Shown piece by piece: positions 7,446-16,342 of a stretch of 55,112 nt of DNA. The position numbers were made by a program, and so were the translations under genes. Within the stretch, counting starts at the first letter, position 1; every line of letters begins with the position of its first letter. Under the pieces are notes generated by a model. That model saw nothing but the letters and a program-made list of their open reading frames with translations, did not search any database and was not told where the DNA came from. The DNA comes from DATAXV01 sp036272915. Its GTDB lineage: Bacteria > Chloroflexota > Dormibacteria > Dormibacterales > Dormibacteraceae. The stretch lies in the NCBI GenBank assembly GCA_036272915.1, contig DATAXV010000118.1:1-55112 (forward strand). Direction: 5' to 3'.

Positions 7446-9113
7446 TCAGAAGTGGGCGACCGGGACCTCGCCCTTCTCCTCGCTCGCCGTCCGCTCCTGT
7501 CGCAGCGACGGACCGCCGGGCAGCGGTAGCTCGCGCAGCAGCAGCACGCAGAGCAGCCCGGCCACGGCCGCGGCCAGGGTCAGCCAGGAGAGAGAGCCGA
7601 TGGCGAGGGCGACGGCGTCGTGGATGCCCGACACCATCCCCGGTATGAACGGCTGGAACTGGGCGGGCAGGACCTGCTTGAGGATCGCCTCGACCGCGTT
7701 CCCGACCGCGCTCAGCTGGGTCGCCTGCGTACCGCTGGCGATCCGCGTGGCGACGGCGGCGGGGACGCCGTGCTTCTCCATCTGCTTGGGCAGGTCGGCG
7801 ATGAAGACGGAGTTGAAGATGGTCCCGGCGATGGCCAGCCCGATCGATCCCCCGATCTGCCTGAAGAACGTCAGCGTGCTGGTCGCGACGCCCATCCGCG
7901 ACACCGGCACCGCCGCCTGCACGACCACCGTGTAGCCGGCCATACCCGGGCCAAGGCCGAGCCCGAGGATCAGCAGCCAGCTCCAGAGAACGGGGTTGCT
8001 GGTGCTCGCGGTGAGGTGCAGGAGGAGGAAGGCGCCGACGCCGAGGAAGACCATCGAAACCGCCAGCAGCACCTTGTAGCGGCCGAAGCGGCTGATCAGC
8101 TGACCGGCCAGGATGCTTCCTCCCATCAGCCCGACCAGCAGTGTCCAGATCTCGTAGCCGGACCGGGTGGCGTCGACGCCGCGCACCACCTGATAGAAGC
8201 GAGGCATGTAGATGACGGCGGCGAACATGCCGAAGCCGAGCAGGAGCACGGCGACCATGGTCGCCGCGTAGGTGCGGTTGCGGAAGAGGTCGAGCGGGAC
8301 GATCGGCTCCCTGGCCCGGCTCTCGATCACGACGAACACGACGAGCGCGATCAGGCCGAAGATGATCAGGCCGCCCACCTCCCAGGAGGTCCAGCCGTAG
8401 AGGCGGCCGCTGGAATCGGCCTCGCCCTTGTCGGTGAGCCCGATCAGGAGGGGGACGACGCCGATGGTGAAGACGATGATGCCGAGGAAGTCGAGATCGC
8501 GGATGCTGGCGGCGCGGCGACCCAGGCTGGGCAGCACGGCGGCTATCACCGCGAGGGCGAGGATGCCGACGGGCAGGTTGACGTAGAAGACCCAGCGCCA
8601 GCTGACGTCGTCGGTGAGGACGCCTCCGAGGAAGGGGCCGATGATGAAACTGATGCCGAAGACGGCGCCGAACAGGCCCTGGTAGCGGCCGCGCTCGCGG
8701 GGGGTGAAGAGGTCGCCGATGATGGCCAGGGAGACCGGGAAGAGGGCGCCTGCGCCGATTCCCTGGAGGGCGCGGAAGCCGATCAGCTCGGGCATCGTCT
8801 GGGACAGGCCGGAGAGGGCGGAACCACAGAGGAAGACGACGACGCCGAAGAGCAGCATCGGCTTGCGGCCATAGGCGTCGGAGAGCTTCCCGTAGACAGG
8901 CACCGTCACCGTCGAGGTCAACAGGTAGGCGGTGACCACCCAGGTGTAGAGGTTGGTCCCCTTCAGATCGGTGACGATGCGGGGGAGGGCAGTGCCGACC
9001 ACGGTCTGGTCGAGCGAGGACAGGAAGAGGACGAGGAGGACGGCGACCATGATCACCGCCTTGGTCCTTCCCGCGACCGCGGTGGGTGCAGAGCCTATCG
9101 CTGCGTCAGCCAT
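7446..9113 (-). CDS. DHA2 family multidrug efflux MFS transporter
   Basis: A 555-residue transporter with about 14 hydrophobic helices. The diagnostic DHA2 motif FLSSLDQTVVGTALPRI is in TM1, and KLSDAYGRKPMLLFG follows TM2. A long extracytoplasmic loop lies before the last helix (PAQFQPFIPGMVSG). It probably exports drugs or lipids by proton antiport in the cytoplasmic membrane. Length and layout are typical of the EmrB/QacA group. It has no adjacent TetR or MarR regulator and meets the gene on the opposite strand tail to tail. Confidence 0.92.
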   Translation of the reverse strand: MADAAIGSAPTAVAGRTKAVIMVAVLLVLFLSSLDQTVVGTALPRIVTDLKGTNLYTWVVTAYLLTSTVTVPVYGKLSDAYGRKPMLLFGVVVFLCGSALSGLSQTMPELIGFRALQGIGAGALFPVSLAIIGDLFTPRERGRYQGLFGAVFGISFIIGPFLGGVLTDDVSWRWVFYVNLPVGILALAVIAAVLPSLGRRAASIRDLDFLGIIVFTIGVVPLLIGLTDKGEADSSGRLYGWTSWEVGGLIIFGLIALVVFVVIESRAREPIVPLDLFRNRTYAATMVAVLLLGFGMFAAVIYMPRFYQVVRGVDATRSGYEIWTLLVGLMGGSILAGQLISRFGRYKVLLAVSMVFLGVGAFLLLHLTASTSNPVLWSWLLILGLGLGPGMAGYTVVVQAAVPVSRMGVATSTLTFFRQIGGSIGLAIAGTIFNSVFIADLPKQMEKHGVPAAVATRIASGTQATQLSAVGNAVEAILKQVLPAQFQPFIPGMVSGIHDAVALAIGSLSWLTLAAAVAGLLCVLLLRELPLPGGPSLRQERTASEEKGEVPVAHF

Positions 9114-9316
9114 CTGTTCTCACCTGTGTGCTGGGACCCCCGCATGAGCCGGTGGCCGAGTCACCTCGACCGTATCACCGATGCATCCTACTGTCTCGGC
9201 GCCACCCGATCCAGCCGTTCCCAGTCCGAGAGCGAGTTGCCGCACAGCGGACGGGCTCTCAATCGCCAGACTGTGTCACTGCTGGACCGCCGGCTCTGTG
9301 CAAGGAGTGAGGACGC

Positions 9317-10204
9317 ATGCCCGTGAAGGATTCGCCGCGGAAGGGGGAGGCCCTGGCCGGTCGCGTGGCCGTCGTCACCGGTGCCGCGCGTGGCATCGGT
9401 CGGTCGGCTGCGGTGGCCCTGGCCGAGGCCGGCGCCGACATCGTCGGGATCGACATCGCCGGCGAGGTCAGTCCGATCCTTGACTTCCCACCGGCCACGC
9501 CGGACGACCTGGCCGCGACCGGTACAGAGGTCGAGGCCGCGGGCTCGCGCTGGATGCCGATCATGCTCGATCAGCGACGCTGCGCCGACGTTCGCGCGGC
9601 GGCGGAGACGATTGAGTCGCGGTGGGGCGGCGCCGACATCGTCTTCGCCAACGCCGGCATCCAGGCCTTCAAGCCACTGCTCGAGATGGAGGACGCCGAC
9701 TGGTACGACCAGATCGACGTCAACCTCAACGGCACCGCCAACGTCCTTCGCGCCTTCGCACCGCTGCTGGTCCGTCGTGGCGGCGGCCGGATCATCATCA
9801 CCTCCTCGACGCAGGGCCAGCACGGGACCAAGTTCGGGTCGTCCTACTCCGCCTCGAAGTGGGGCCTGCTCGGACTCATGAAGTCCGCCGCCCTCGAGCT
9901 GGGCGTCTACGGCATCACCGTGAACGCGCTCGTCCCCGGCCTGATCGACACCGCCCTCACGCGGCACGAGGACCGTTACGCCCAGGCTCTCGAGGAGGCG
10001 GGGAGGGAACCCACCGGCCGCCAGCGCGAGGACGAGCGCGCCGCCATCGACGCGCTCAGCGCGAAGTCGCCTCTCGGGGTGCCCTTCATCGAGCCCGAGG
10101 ACGTCACCCCCGTGGTCGTCTTCCTCGCCTCCGATGATGCCCGAATGGTGAGCGGCACTTCCTTCTCGGTCACCGGCGGTGACAGTGCGCACTTCACCGT
10201 CTGA
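9317..10204 (+). CDS. SDR family oxidoreductase (possibly mycofactocin-coupled type)
   Basis: A 295-residue short-chain dehydrogenase. The cofactor motif TGAARGIG is at residues 21-28, NAG follows in FANAGIQ, and the catalytic Ser and YxxxK appear as ITSSTQG and YSASKWG. It has DI at the end of beta-2, pointing to NAD preference. It also has an insertion (VSPILDFPPATPDDLAATG) between beta-2 and the next helix. Such an insertion is characteristic of SDRs said to need mycofactocin; this assignment is inference. A ribosome site (AAGGAG) precedes the ATG. No mycofactocin biosynthesis genes are in the window. The substrate is unknown, likely an alcohol or steroid-like compound. Confidence 0.85.
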   Translation: MPVKDSPRKGEALAGRVAVVTGAARGIGRSAAVALAEAGADIVGIDIAGEVSPILDFPPATPDDLAATGTEVEAAGSRWMPIMLDQRRCADVRAAAETIESRWGGADIVFANAGIQAFKPLLEMEDADWYDQIDVNLNGTANVLRAFAPLLVRRGGGRIIITSSTQGQHGTKFGSSYSASKWGLLGLMKSAALELGVYGITVNALVPGLIDTALTRHEDRYAQALEEAGREPTGRQREDERAAIDALSAKSPLGVPFIEPEDVTPVVVFLASDDARMVSGTSFSVTGGDSAHFTV

Positions 10205-10569
10205 CCGGGGTCCCTGCAAGTCTCAGCGCCGCTCACCACGCGCGGAGGCGGTCGAGGGATCGCTTTTTGATGTGTTGAGGTGGCTTCGCCGAATTCTTGT
10301 CGTACGCATCCACCGCCAGCAGGACGTAAGTCGCGACCGCCGTTATGCGCAGGTCGTCGGTCTGCAACTTCATGCACCCGCACCTGCCATCGAATCGCGA
10401 AGTCGTCGCGTGGAGGGCCGTTGGAAGCCGCGGGATCGCAGGTGACCCTTGGCTTCGAACCAGTGGAGATTGTCGCGTCGTCGGCGAGTCCCTACATTGC
10501 GTCGATGAGTGCTTGTTCGTCGTCGATACAGCGCTGTGACCCCTCGCTACGGTCCCCCTCTCAGGGACC
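10205..10569. other. Gene-poor interval, possibly one tiny ORF
   Basis: This 365-bp interval between the SDR and a GNAT gene is lower in GC than its surroundings. I see no convincing gene in it apart from the low-confidence 46-codon reading listed separately, and no clear terminator or repeat. Confidence 0.4.
10233..10373 (-). CDS. Candidate small protein, 46 residues
   Basis: An ATG at 10373 opens a 46-codon frame reading MKLQTDDLRITAVATYVLL... and ending KKRSLDRLRAW. Third codon positions are mostly G or C, so it looks more coding than its surroundings. The middle is hydrophobic and the end basic. There is no clear ribosome site, and I recognise no family. It may equally be the tail of a degraded gene, because the same frame stays open upstream into the GNAT region. 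Confidence 0.2.
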   Translation of the reverse strand: MKLQTDDLRITAVATYVLLAVDAYDKNSAKPPQHIKKRSLDRLRAW

Positions 10570-11031
10570 CTAGCCGAGCAGCAGCACCGCCGGCGCCGCG
10601 GCCTCGAACTGGCCGTGGAGGGAGCGCCCGGTAGGACGGAAGCCGAGATGCAGATAGAAATCGCGCGGCGACTGTGGTCCGAGCACATAGGCGGTGGTCA
10701 GGACCTCATGGCCGCGCCGGCGGGCCTCGGCTGCCACCGCCCGGACGGCGAACCGGCCGCAGCCCGACCGCTGGGCGTCCCCGGCGATGTTCAGCCTCCA
10801 GAGCGTAGAGGACAGCAGCGGATCGCCTGGCCGGAATCCTCCCATCACGAATCCGACCAGCCGGTCGCCGGTGTAGATCAACCGGGGCCAGGCGTGCTCC
10901 GGATCGGCGTAGGCCTCGGCCAGGGAGCGGGCGACCGTGGCGACGTACCGCTCCTGTCCCGGGAGCAGCGCGATATCGCACGCAGGCCCGACGTTGGCCG
11001 GCGTGACCCTTTCGAGATGCAGGTCGTCCAC
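10570..11031 (-). CDS. GNAT family N-acetyltransferase
   Basis: A 153-residue GCN5-related acetyltransferase. The fold landmarks are visible in order: LVGFVMGGF (beta-4), LWRLNIAGDAQRSGCGRFAVRAV (beta-4/alpha-3 with the acetyl-CoA pyrophosphate loop, QRSGCG in place of QxxGxG/A) and FYLHLGFRPTGR (motif B). It uses acetyl-CoA to acetylate an amine or amino acid in the cytoplasm. The resemblance is closest to spermidine-type or small-molecule GNATs; the substrate is unknown. The start has a GGAGG site upstream. It probably stands alone. Confidence 0.85.
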   Translation of the reverse strand: MDDLHLERVTPANVGPACDIALLPGQERYVATVARSLAEAYADPEHAWPRLIYTGDRLVGFVMGGFRPGDPLLSSTLWRLNIAGDAQRSGCGRFAVRAVAAEARRRGHEVLTTAYVLGPQSPRDFYLHLGFRPTGRSLHGQFEAAAPAVLLLG

Positions 11032-11118
11032 GATTCCCTCCTGACTTCGTTGCCGCAGACAACCAGAGGGTATGGCCGCATCACTGACAGGGCGGTGCCG
11101 GCCATCGCCAGGGTGGGG

Positions 11119-11541
11119 CTAACGTGCCCTTTCCGCCGCCCCCTCGAGGACCGCTCGCAGCCTCTCCAGGTCCCTGGCCACCCAGTCGGAATCGGCCTCG
11201 AAGCGTTCATCGGTCATGCCCGGCTCGCGGATCAGGGTGATCGCGACCTCGGAGCCGGTGCCGTTGCGATGGGCCCGCATGGGGACATACACCTCCTCCT
11301 TCGATGGAGGGAACACCGTGTGGTCGGCGACGCCGAAGGCGTTCGGCTCGCTGAACTCGATCTCCGTCTTCGCGCCGTCCTCGCCCTCCGCGACCCAGCG
11401 CCGGCCACCGGCGCGGCCGGTCAGACGTCCCAGGCCGGAGGCCCACCGTGAGAAGTTCGGGGGATCGGCGAGGAACGCCGAGATCTCGTCGAGGGGCCGT
11501 TCGATGCGGACCGTCATGGTTCGGGATTCGCGAGTTGCCAT
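11119..11541 (-). CDS. SRPBCC family protein
   Basis: A protein of about 140 residues with a START/Bet v1-like helix-grip fold. An opening MTVRIERPLDEISAFLADPPNFSRWASGLG is followed by beta strands and a long C-terminal helix (DWVARDLERLRAVLEGAAER). The family binds hydrophobic ligands or acts as small-molecule cyclases or hydrolases; no specific role can be read here. I place the start at the ATG at 11541, because the longer reading begins with a TTG and adds a non-conserved tail. No good ribosome site is seen, so the exact start is uncertain. Confidence 0.75.
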   Translation of the reverse strand: MATRESRTMTVRIERPLDEISAFLADPPNFSRWASGLGRLTGRAGGRRWVAEGEDGAKTEIEFSEPNAFGVADHTVFPPSKEEVYVPMRAHRNGTGSEVAITLIREPGMTDERFEADSDWVARDLERLRAVLEGAAERAR

Positions 11542-11646
11542 ACCCCGAGGGTGGGGGATCACCACCGCCGCCGGCTTGAACAAAACGGACGCCGTATCGT
11601 CAGCACGGCGGGCCGGTGCCGTCCCCCCCTTCGCCAGGAGGCCGAG

Positions 11647-12372
11647 ATGAGCGAGCGAATCGGTGATCAGGTGTCGGCGCTGGTCTTCGACGTCTTCGGC
11701 ACCGTGGTCGACTGGCGGACCGGTGTCGCCGAGCAGGTCGCCGCGATCGCGTCCGAGCGGGGTGTGCAGCTCGATCCGCCGTCATTCGCCGACGAGTGGC
11801 GCGCCCGCTACGGCCCCTCCACGGAGCGGGTCCGGACCGGCGATCGAGCCTGGGCCTACCTCGACACCCTTCATCGCGAGTCGCTCGACGGACTGCTCGA
11901 GGCGCATGGCGTCGCCAGCTCGTTCGACGAGGACACCCGCTGTCGGCTGGTGCACGCCTGGCACCGGCTCCCGGCCTGGGAGGACACCGTCCCCGGGCTC
12001 ACCCGGCTCCGCACCCGGTACGTGCTGGCCACGCTCTCCAACGGAGGCGTCGCCCTCCTCACCCACCTGGCCAAGGCGGCGGCGCTGCCCTTCGACTGCA
12101 TCCTCTCCGCTGAGCTGGCCCACACCTACAAGCCCCATCCCGCCGTCTACCGGATGGCGGCCCGGCTGCTGGACCTGGAGCCGGGGCGGGTGATGATGGT
12201 GGCCGCCCACGCCAACGACCTGGAGGCCGCCGCGAGCGTCGGGCTGCGCACGGCATTCGTCGAGCGTCCCGACGAGCTGGGCCCGGGGCTCGTCCCCGAC
12301 CGGATCGGGGAGGTCGCCTGCGACGTCGCCGCCGGGAGCCTCACCGAGCTCGCCGACTCCCTCGACTGCTGA
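11647..12372 (+). CDS. Haloacid dehalogenase, type II (HAD superfamily)
   Basis: A 241-residue HAD hydrolase. The nucleophile Asp15 is in ALVFDVFGTVVDW. Motif II is ATLSNGG, the Lys is in HTYKPHPAVY, and motif III is MVAAHANDLEAAASVGLRTAFV. The AHxxDL form and the HTYKP segment match (S)-2-haloacid dehalogenase-like enzymes, which hydrolyse 2-haloalkanoates to 2-hydroxy acids. Activity on another substrate is possible. The ATG at 11647 has an AGGAGG site 5 nt upstream, which rules out the longer reading. Confidence 0.88.
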   Translation: MSERIGDQVSALVFDVFGTVVDWRTGVAEQVAAIASERGVQLDPPSFADEWRARYGPSTERVRTGDRAWAYLDTLHRESLDGLLEAHGVASSFDEDTRCRLVHAWHRLPAWEDTVPGLTRLRTRYVLATLSNGGVALLTHLAKAAALPFDCILSAELAHTYKPHPAVYRMAARLLDLEPGRVMMVAAHANDLEAAASVGLRTAFVERPDELGPGLVPDRIGEVACDVAAGSLTELADSLDC

Positions 12373-12460
12373 ATCCGCGGTGGACCGGGGCCGTTTGCCC
12401 GGCTGCGAGTTCGCTGGTAGTTTGGAAAGCAGGTATTCACACTCGTCCAGGGAGGACGCA

Positions 12461-13618
12461 ATGGCCATCAGAGCCGGATCACGACCGATCACCGCGCCGG
12501 GTTGGACGGAGCACAAGCCGGTGGGGGTCGGTTTGGTTGACTGCGACGTCCACCACGGCGTCAGGAGCCTCAACGACCTGATCCCCCACATGCCCCAGCC
12601 CTACCGCCAGCAGGCCGAGGAGCAGGGCGTCCGGATGGCCGGCTCCGGCTACTTCAACGTCGCCAAGGACGCCCACCGCACCGACCTCGTCAGCGGCGCC
12701 GACCGGCCCGCCCAGGACCGCCAGCTGGGGACCAGCTACGAGCTGCTCCGCGACGAGCACCTGGACCTCTGGAACGTCGACTACGCGCTGCTCACCGGGG
12801 GCAGCGCCTACGGCGCCTCGATCCTGCCCGACCCCGACTTCGCCGCCGCCATATGCCGGGCCTTCAACGACTGGACCATGGAGCAGTGGGCCCAGCGCGA
12901 CCAGCGGCTCCTCGTCGCGCTCGCCGTCTCGGTCAGCGACCCGGTCCAGGCGGTGAGGGAGATCGACCGGCTCGGCGACCACCCCCAGGTCAAGGCGATC
13001 ATGCTGCCGACCGGCTCGCGGATGCCCTACGGGAACCGCCTCTACCACCCGATCTGGGAGGCGTGTGAGCGGCACGGACTGGTCGTCGGCATCCACCCCG
13101 GCAACGAGGGCGCGGGGATGGCCGGCCCGCCCACCGGCGTCGGCTACCCGACGTACTACATCGAGACCCGGATGGCCCGGCCCCAGATGGCCATGGCCCA
13201 CGCCGTCTCCTTCATCGCCGAGGGCGTGTTCGAGCGCTATCCCCGGCTGCACGTCCTGTTCGACGAGTGCGACCAGTTCTGGGCGATCGGCCTGATGTGG
13301 CACATGGACGCCGACTGGAAGTCCCTGCGCGACCAGACGCCATGGCTCAAGCGGCTCCCCAGCGAGTACTTCCGGGACCACATCCGGGTGGGGGCGCAGC
13401 CGTTCATGGAGCCGGAGAACGACAGCCAGCTGGAGGCGGCGATGCAGGCCCTGCACGCCGACGAGACCCTGGTCTTCTCCTCCGACTGGCCGCACTGGGA
13501 CTGGGACGACCCGGCGACCACGTTCCACGGTCTCTCCGAGCGGAGCGCACGTCGGATCTTCGCCGAGACCGCCTGTGAGATGTTCGGCATCGAGGCGCGG
13601 CCGGCCGACGCTGTCTGA
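12461..13618 (+). CDS. Amidohydrolase family protein (amidohydrolase_2)
   Basis: A 385-residue TIM-barrel metal-dependent hydrolase or decarboxylase of the amidohydrolase-2 family. Residues recognised are the first metal motif near the N-terminus (VDCDVHHGV, a variant of DxHxH), a His in VGIHPGNEG, and the late Asp in FSSDWPHWDWDDP. Members act on aromatic acids or lactones, for example as decarboxylases or meta-cleavage-product hydrolases. The start at 12461 has a GGAGG site 6 nt upstream. It ends 16 bp before a Rieske protein. The pair often occurs together and is probably one operon for an aromatic-like substrate (inference). Confidence 0.85.
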   Translation: MAIRAGSRPITAPGWTEHKPVGVGLVDCDVHHGVRSLNDLIPHMPQPYRQQAEEQGVRMAGSGYFNVAKDAHRTDLVSGADRPAQDRQLGTSYELLRDEHLDLWNVDYALLTGGSAYGASILPDPDFAAAICRAFNDWTMEQWAQRDQRLLVALAVSVSDPVQAVREIDRLGDHPQVKAIMLPTGSRMPYGNRLYHPIWEACERHGLVVGIHPGNEGAGMAGPPTGVGYPTYYIETRMARPQMAMAHAVSFIAEGVFERYPRLHVLFDECDQFWAIGLMWHMDADWKSLRDQTPWLKRLPSEYFRDHIRVGAQPFMEPENDSQLEAAMQALHADETLVFSSDWPHWDWDDPATTFHGLSERSARRIFAETACEMFGIEARPADAV

Positions 13619-13634
13619 TCCCGGGCCGGAGCAG

Positions 13635-14072
13635 GTGGCGATAAGCGAGGCGGTGCGCGTGGTGGTGGGTCCGGTCGAGGACCTGCCGTCGGGCTCACGG
13701 CGGCTGGTCGTGCCCTTCCGGGGCAGGGCGGGCATCGGCGTCTTCAACATCGGCGGCCGGTACTTCGCGCTGCGGAACCTGTGTCCGCACAAGACCGGAC
13801 CCCTGTGCACGGGCAAGGTGACGGGGCGGATGGTGGCCGTGGGGCCGCCGTCCGCCGGTGATGCCGGCATGGTGATGGCGCGGGACGGGGAGATCATCCG
13901 CTGCCCCTGGCATCTCTGGGAGTTCGAGATCGCGAGCGGGCGCTGCCTGGTCGATCCCCAGGTCAGGGTCAAGACCTACCCGGTCCAGGTGGAGCAGGGG
14001 GAGGTTGTCGTCTACGCCAGGGAGGCGGACCTTCCCGAGCAGCCGCCGGACCGTGAGCCGCCGCCCGCCTGA
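13635..14072 (+). CDS. Rieske [2Fe-2S] domain protein
   Basis: A single-domain Rieske protein of about 145 residues. The cluster ligands are in NLCPHKTGPLC (CPH box) and IRCPWHLWEFEIASGRC (CPWH box); the spacing between the boxes is longer than in classic ferredoxins because of an inserted loop. It carries electrons for an oxygenase-like partner in the cytoplasm. The GTG at 13635 has GGAGCAG immediately upstream and starts just before the conserved fold. Earlier starts would overlap the amidohydrolase and lack a ribosome site. It is cotranscribed with the amidohydrolase; no oxygenase large subunit is nearby. Confidence 0.8.
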   Translation: MAISEAVRVVVGPVEDLPSGSRRLVVPFRGRAGIGVFNIGGRYFALRNLCPHKTGPLCTGKVTGRMVAVGPPSAGDAGMVMARDGEIIRCPWHLWEFEIASGRCLVDPQVRVKTYPVQVEQGEVVVYAREADLPEQPPDREPPPA

Positions 14073-14181
14073 GGCGTACATCCAAGGGATGATGCGACGG
14101 TCGAAATCCACCTTCCGACGGACCTGAAATCGCCCTCGGGGGCGACGGCCGGCGGGGGATGCCGACCGTAGCGTCCGGCTC

Positions 14182-15111
14182 ATGATCACCATGCTTTCGG
14201 AGGAGGCGCCCCGCACCGGGGAGACGGTCGAGCGGGCCGTCAGCCTGCGCGGCCTGACCAAGAGCTTCGGCTCCAACCACGCCGTGCGAGGTCTTGACCT
14301 GGAGATCGAGAGAGGTTCGACGGTCGCTCTGCTCGGTCCCAACGGCGCCGGCAAGAGCACCACCATCTCCATGCTGCTGGGGCTGCTCGAGCCGGATCGG
14401 GGCGAGGTCCGCATCCTCGGCAAATCGCCCCGGCGCGCCGTCGCCGAGGGCCTGATCGGGGCCATGCAGCAGGACGCCGGCCTGATGCAGGGCGTCAGGG
14501 TCGGCGAGCTGCTGGACATGGTCAGGCACCTGTACCAGCGCCCGCTGCCGATGGTCGAGCTGATCGAGTCGGCGGGTCTGGAGTCGCTGCTCGGACGGCG
14601 GGCCGACCGTCTCTCCGGCGGCCAGGCGCAGCGTTTGCGCTTCGCCATGGCCCTGGCCGGCGACCCCTCGATCATCGTGCTCGACGAGCCGACCTCGGCC
14701 ATGGACGTCGACGCCCGTCACGCCTTCTGGCGGCGTATGGAGCGCCTGGCCGAGGCGGGCCGCACCATCCTCTTCGCCACCCACTACCTGGAGGAGGCGG
14801 ACGCCGCGGCCGATCGGGTGGTCGTCGTCGCCCAGGGCCGCGTCATCGCCGACGGGAGTCCGGCCCAGATCAAGAGCCGGCTGGGGCAGCGTCGCATCCG
14901 CCTGACCTCGCCGGAGGCGGCGGAGCGCCTGGAGGGCCTGGCCGCCGTGAGCCGCGTCGAGCGCACCGGCCGCCAGGTGACGCTCTTCACCGCCGACGCC
15001 GACGCCACCGTGCGCGACCTGATCGGGCTCGGTCTGGCCTGGAGAGACATCGAGATCGGCGGCGTCGACCTCGAGGACGCATTCATCTCCCTGACGGGAG
15101 AGGTGAGATGA
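14182..15111 (+). CDS. ABC transporter ATP-binding protein (DrrA-like)
   Basis: A 309-residue ABC ATPase. Walker A is GPNGAGKST, the Q-loop is MQQDAGL, the signature is LSGGQAQR, Walker B is IIVLDEPT, and the switch His is in FATHYLEEAD. The C-terminal 80 residues form the DrrA-type extension ending in GGVDLEDAFISLTGE. It powers an ABC-2 exporter with the next gene (4-bp ATGA overlap). TAGCGT at 14169-14174, 7 nt before the ATG, and no ribosome site indicate a leaderless message. The substrate may be a drug, lipid or polysaccharide. Confidence 0.92.
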   Translation: MITMLSEEAPRTGETVERAVSLRGLTKSFGSNHAVRGLDLEIERGSTVALLGPNGAGKSTTISMLLGLLEPDRGEVRILGKSPRRAVAEGLIGAMQQDAGLMQGVRVGELLDMVRHLYQRPLPMVELIESAGLESLLGRRADRLSGGQAQRLRFAMALAGDPSIIVLDEPTSAMDVDARHAFWRRMERLAEAGRTILFATHYLEEADAAADRVVVVAQGRVIADGSPAQIKSRLGQRRIRLTSPEAAERLEGLAAVSRVERTGRQVTLFTADADATVRDLIGLGLAWRDIEIGGVDLEDAFISLTGEVR

Positions 15112-15845
15112 CACGCCTGCTGCTGCTCGAGATCAAGCGATCGCTGCTCGATCCCCGCTACCTGGTCCTCGCCGTGGTCATGCCGGTCGGCTTCTACCTG
15201 CTCTTCAGCGAGCTCTTCGGCGCCCACGGGCAGCGCGTCGAGGGCCTCCCCCAGCCGCTCGAGCTGATGGTCTCGATGGCCGCCTACGGGGGCATCTGGG
15301 CGGTGTTCTCAGGGACCGCCCCGCGGATCGCCCAGGAGCGCGGCACCGGCTGGCTGCGCCAGCTCCGGCTGACCCCGCTTCCCGGCGGCTCGGTCATGGT
15401 CGCCAAGGTCGTCGCCAGCATGGTCGCCGCGCTGCCGGCGATGATCCTGGTCTGCGTCACCGCCGTCGTCGCCCACGGCGTCAGCCTCGACGCCCGGACG
15501 TGGGCGGAGCTGCTGGGAGCGCTCTGGCTGGGGACGCTGCCCCTGGCCCTGCTCGGCTTCGCGATCGGCTTTCTGGTCGGCTCCGAGGTCGCCTACGGCG
15601 CGGTCATGGTCCTCTACTTCGGGTTCGGCGCCGTCGGCGGGCTGTGGATGCCCCTGTCCGCCCTGCCCGCGGCGATGCAGGACATCGGCAAGGTGCTCCC
15701 CTCCCACGGCCTGGGCGATGTGGGCTGGAAGATCGCCGCCGGTCAGGTGCCGGACACCTCGAGCCTGGTCGTCCTCGCGGTCTGGGGCGTGGCCTGTGCC
15801 ATCGTCGCCCTGGTGGCCTATCGCGTGCAGTCGGCCCGGCGCTGA
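15108..15845 (+). CDS. ABC-2 type transporter permease
   Basis: A 245-residue membrane protein with six hydrophobic segments and the ABC-2 hallmark between TM2 and TM3 (PRIAQERGTGWLRQLRLTPL). It overlaps the ATPase gene by ATGA, so the two make one exporter. The C-terminal region has FGFGAVGGLWMPLSALPAAMQ and LPSHGLGDVGW, typical of DrrB-like and NodJ-like permeases. It works in the cytoplasmic membrane as a homodimer with two copies of the ATPase. Confidence 0.9.
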   Translation: MTRLLLLEIKRSLLDPRYLVLAVVMPVGFYLLFSELFGAHGQRVEGLPQPLELMVSMAAYGGIWAVFSGTAPRIAQERGTGWLRQLRLTPLPGGSVMVAKVVASMVAALPAMILVCVTAVVAHGVSLDARTWAELLGALWLGTLPLALLGFAIGFLVGSEVAYGAVMVLYFGFGAVGGLWMPLSALPAAMQDIGKVLPSHGLGDVGWKIAAGQVPDTSSLVVLAVWGVACAIVALVAYRVQSARR

Positions 15846-15922
15846 TGAATGCCGGCCGGAGACCGGGGTTGTAGTTGGCGGACGGCCCGCGGATCGGTCT
15901 TTCCGCAGGCCATTCCAACTTG

Positions 15923-16342
15923 TCAGGCCGCCTGTTCCTTTGAACCGGCGGGGCGAATCAGACGCGAACGACCTCTATCCCCCCAGTCGTCGAAGCCGGG
16001 GTCTTGCGTGAATAGGACCGGATCGTTGGCGGCGGCCGTCGCGGCGATCCACATCTCCTGGACCTTGGGGCGCCGGCCTTTGCGGCGAGCGTCCGCCACG
16101 AGGCGAGCAAATGTCGATGCGACGCCGTCGTCTAGGGGCAAGGCTGCGTATGTGATCTGAACCGCCCGCAGCGTGGCCAGCCGCTGCGCTCGGGCGGCCA
16201 CGGTTTCCGCCATGTGCACACTCAGTTCGAGCTCGGCCAGAGTGACCACAGAAACGGCAGCCTCATCGGGTAGGCGATCCGTATCGAGAGGGCGGCGCTG
16301 TTCCTCGGCGATGAACACGGGGGTTTCGAGAAGGCCCCTCAT
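15923..16342 (-). CDS. PIN-domain ribonuclease toxin, VapC-like, with altered active site
   Basis: A 139-residue PIN-domain protein. The normal first motif LLDTSVFIA reads LLETPVFIA here, so the first catalytic Asp is Glu. The Glu of SVVTLAELELSV is present. The third acid, normally in DxWIAATA, reads EMWIAATA (Asp to Glu). The fourth region TQDPGFDDW is intact. Two of the four metal-binding acids are therefore changed conservatively, so RNase activity is doubtful. The ATG overlaps the upstream antitoxin stop by ATGA, the classic toxin-antitoxin layout. That antitoxin is scrambled (see 16339-16566), which fits loss of toxicity. Confidence 0.85.
   Translation of the reverse strand: MRGLLETPVFIAEEQRRPLDTDRLPDEAAVSVVTLAELELSVHMAETVAARAQRLATLRAVQITYAALPLDDGVASTFARLVADARRKGRRPKVQEMWIAATAAANDPVLFTQDPGFDDWGDRGRSRLIRPAGSKEQAA

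Noticed and set aside
7620..9326. Long plus-strand frame opposite the DHA2 exporter
   Set aside because: Acidic low-complexity translation, typical of the reverse strand of a membrane-protein gene.
10570..11031. GNAT gene as the TacT toxin for the orphan DUF1778 antitoxin
   Set aside because: It is 22 kb away, lies alone, and resembles small-molecule GNATs.
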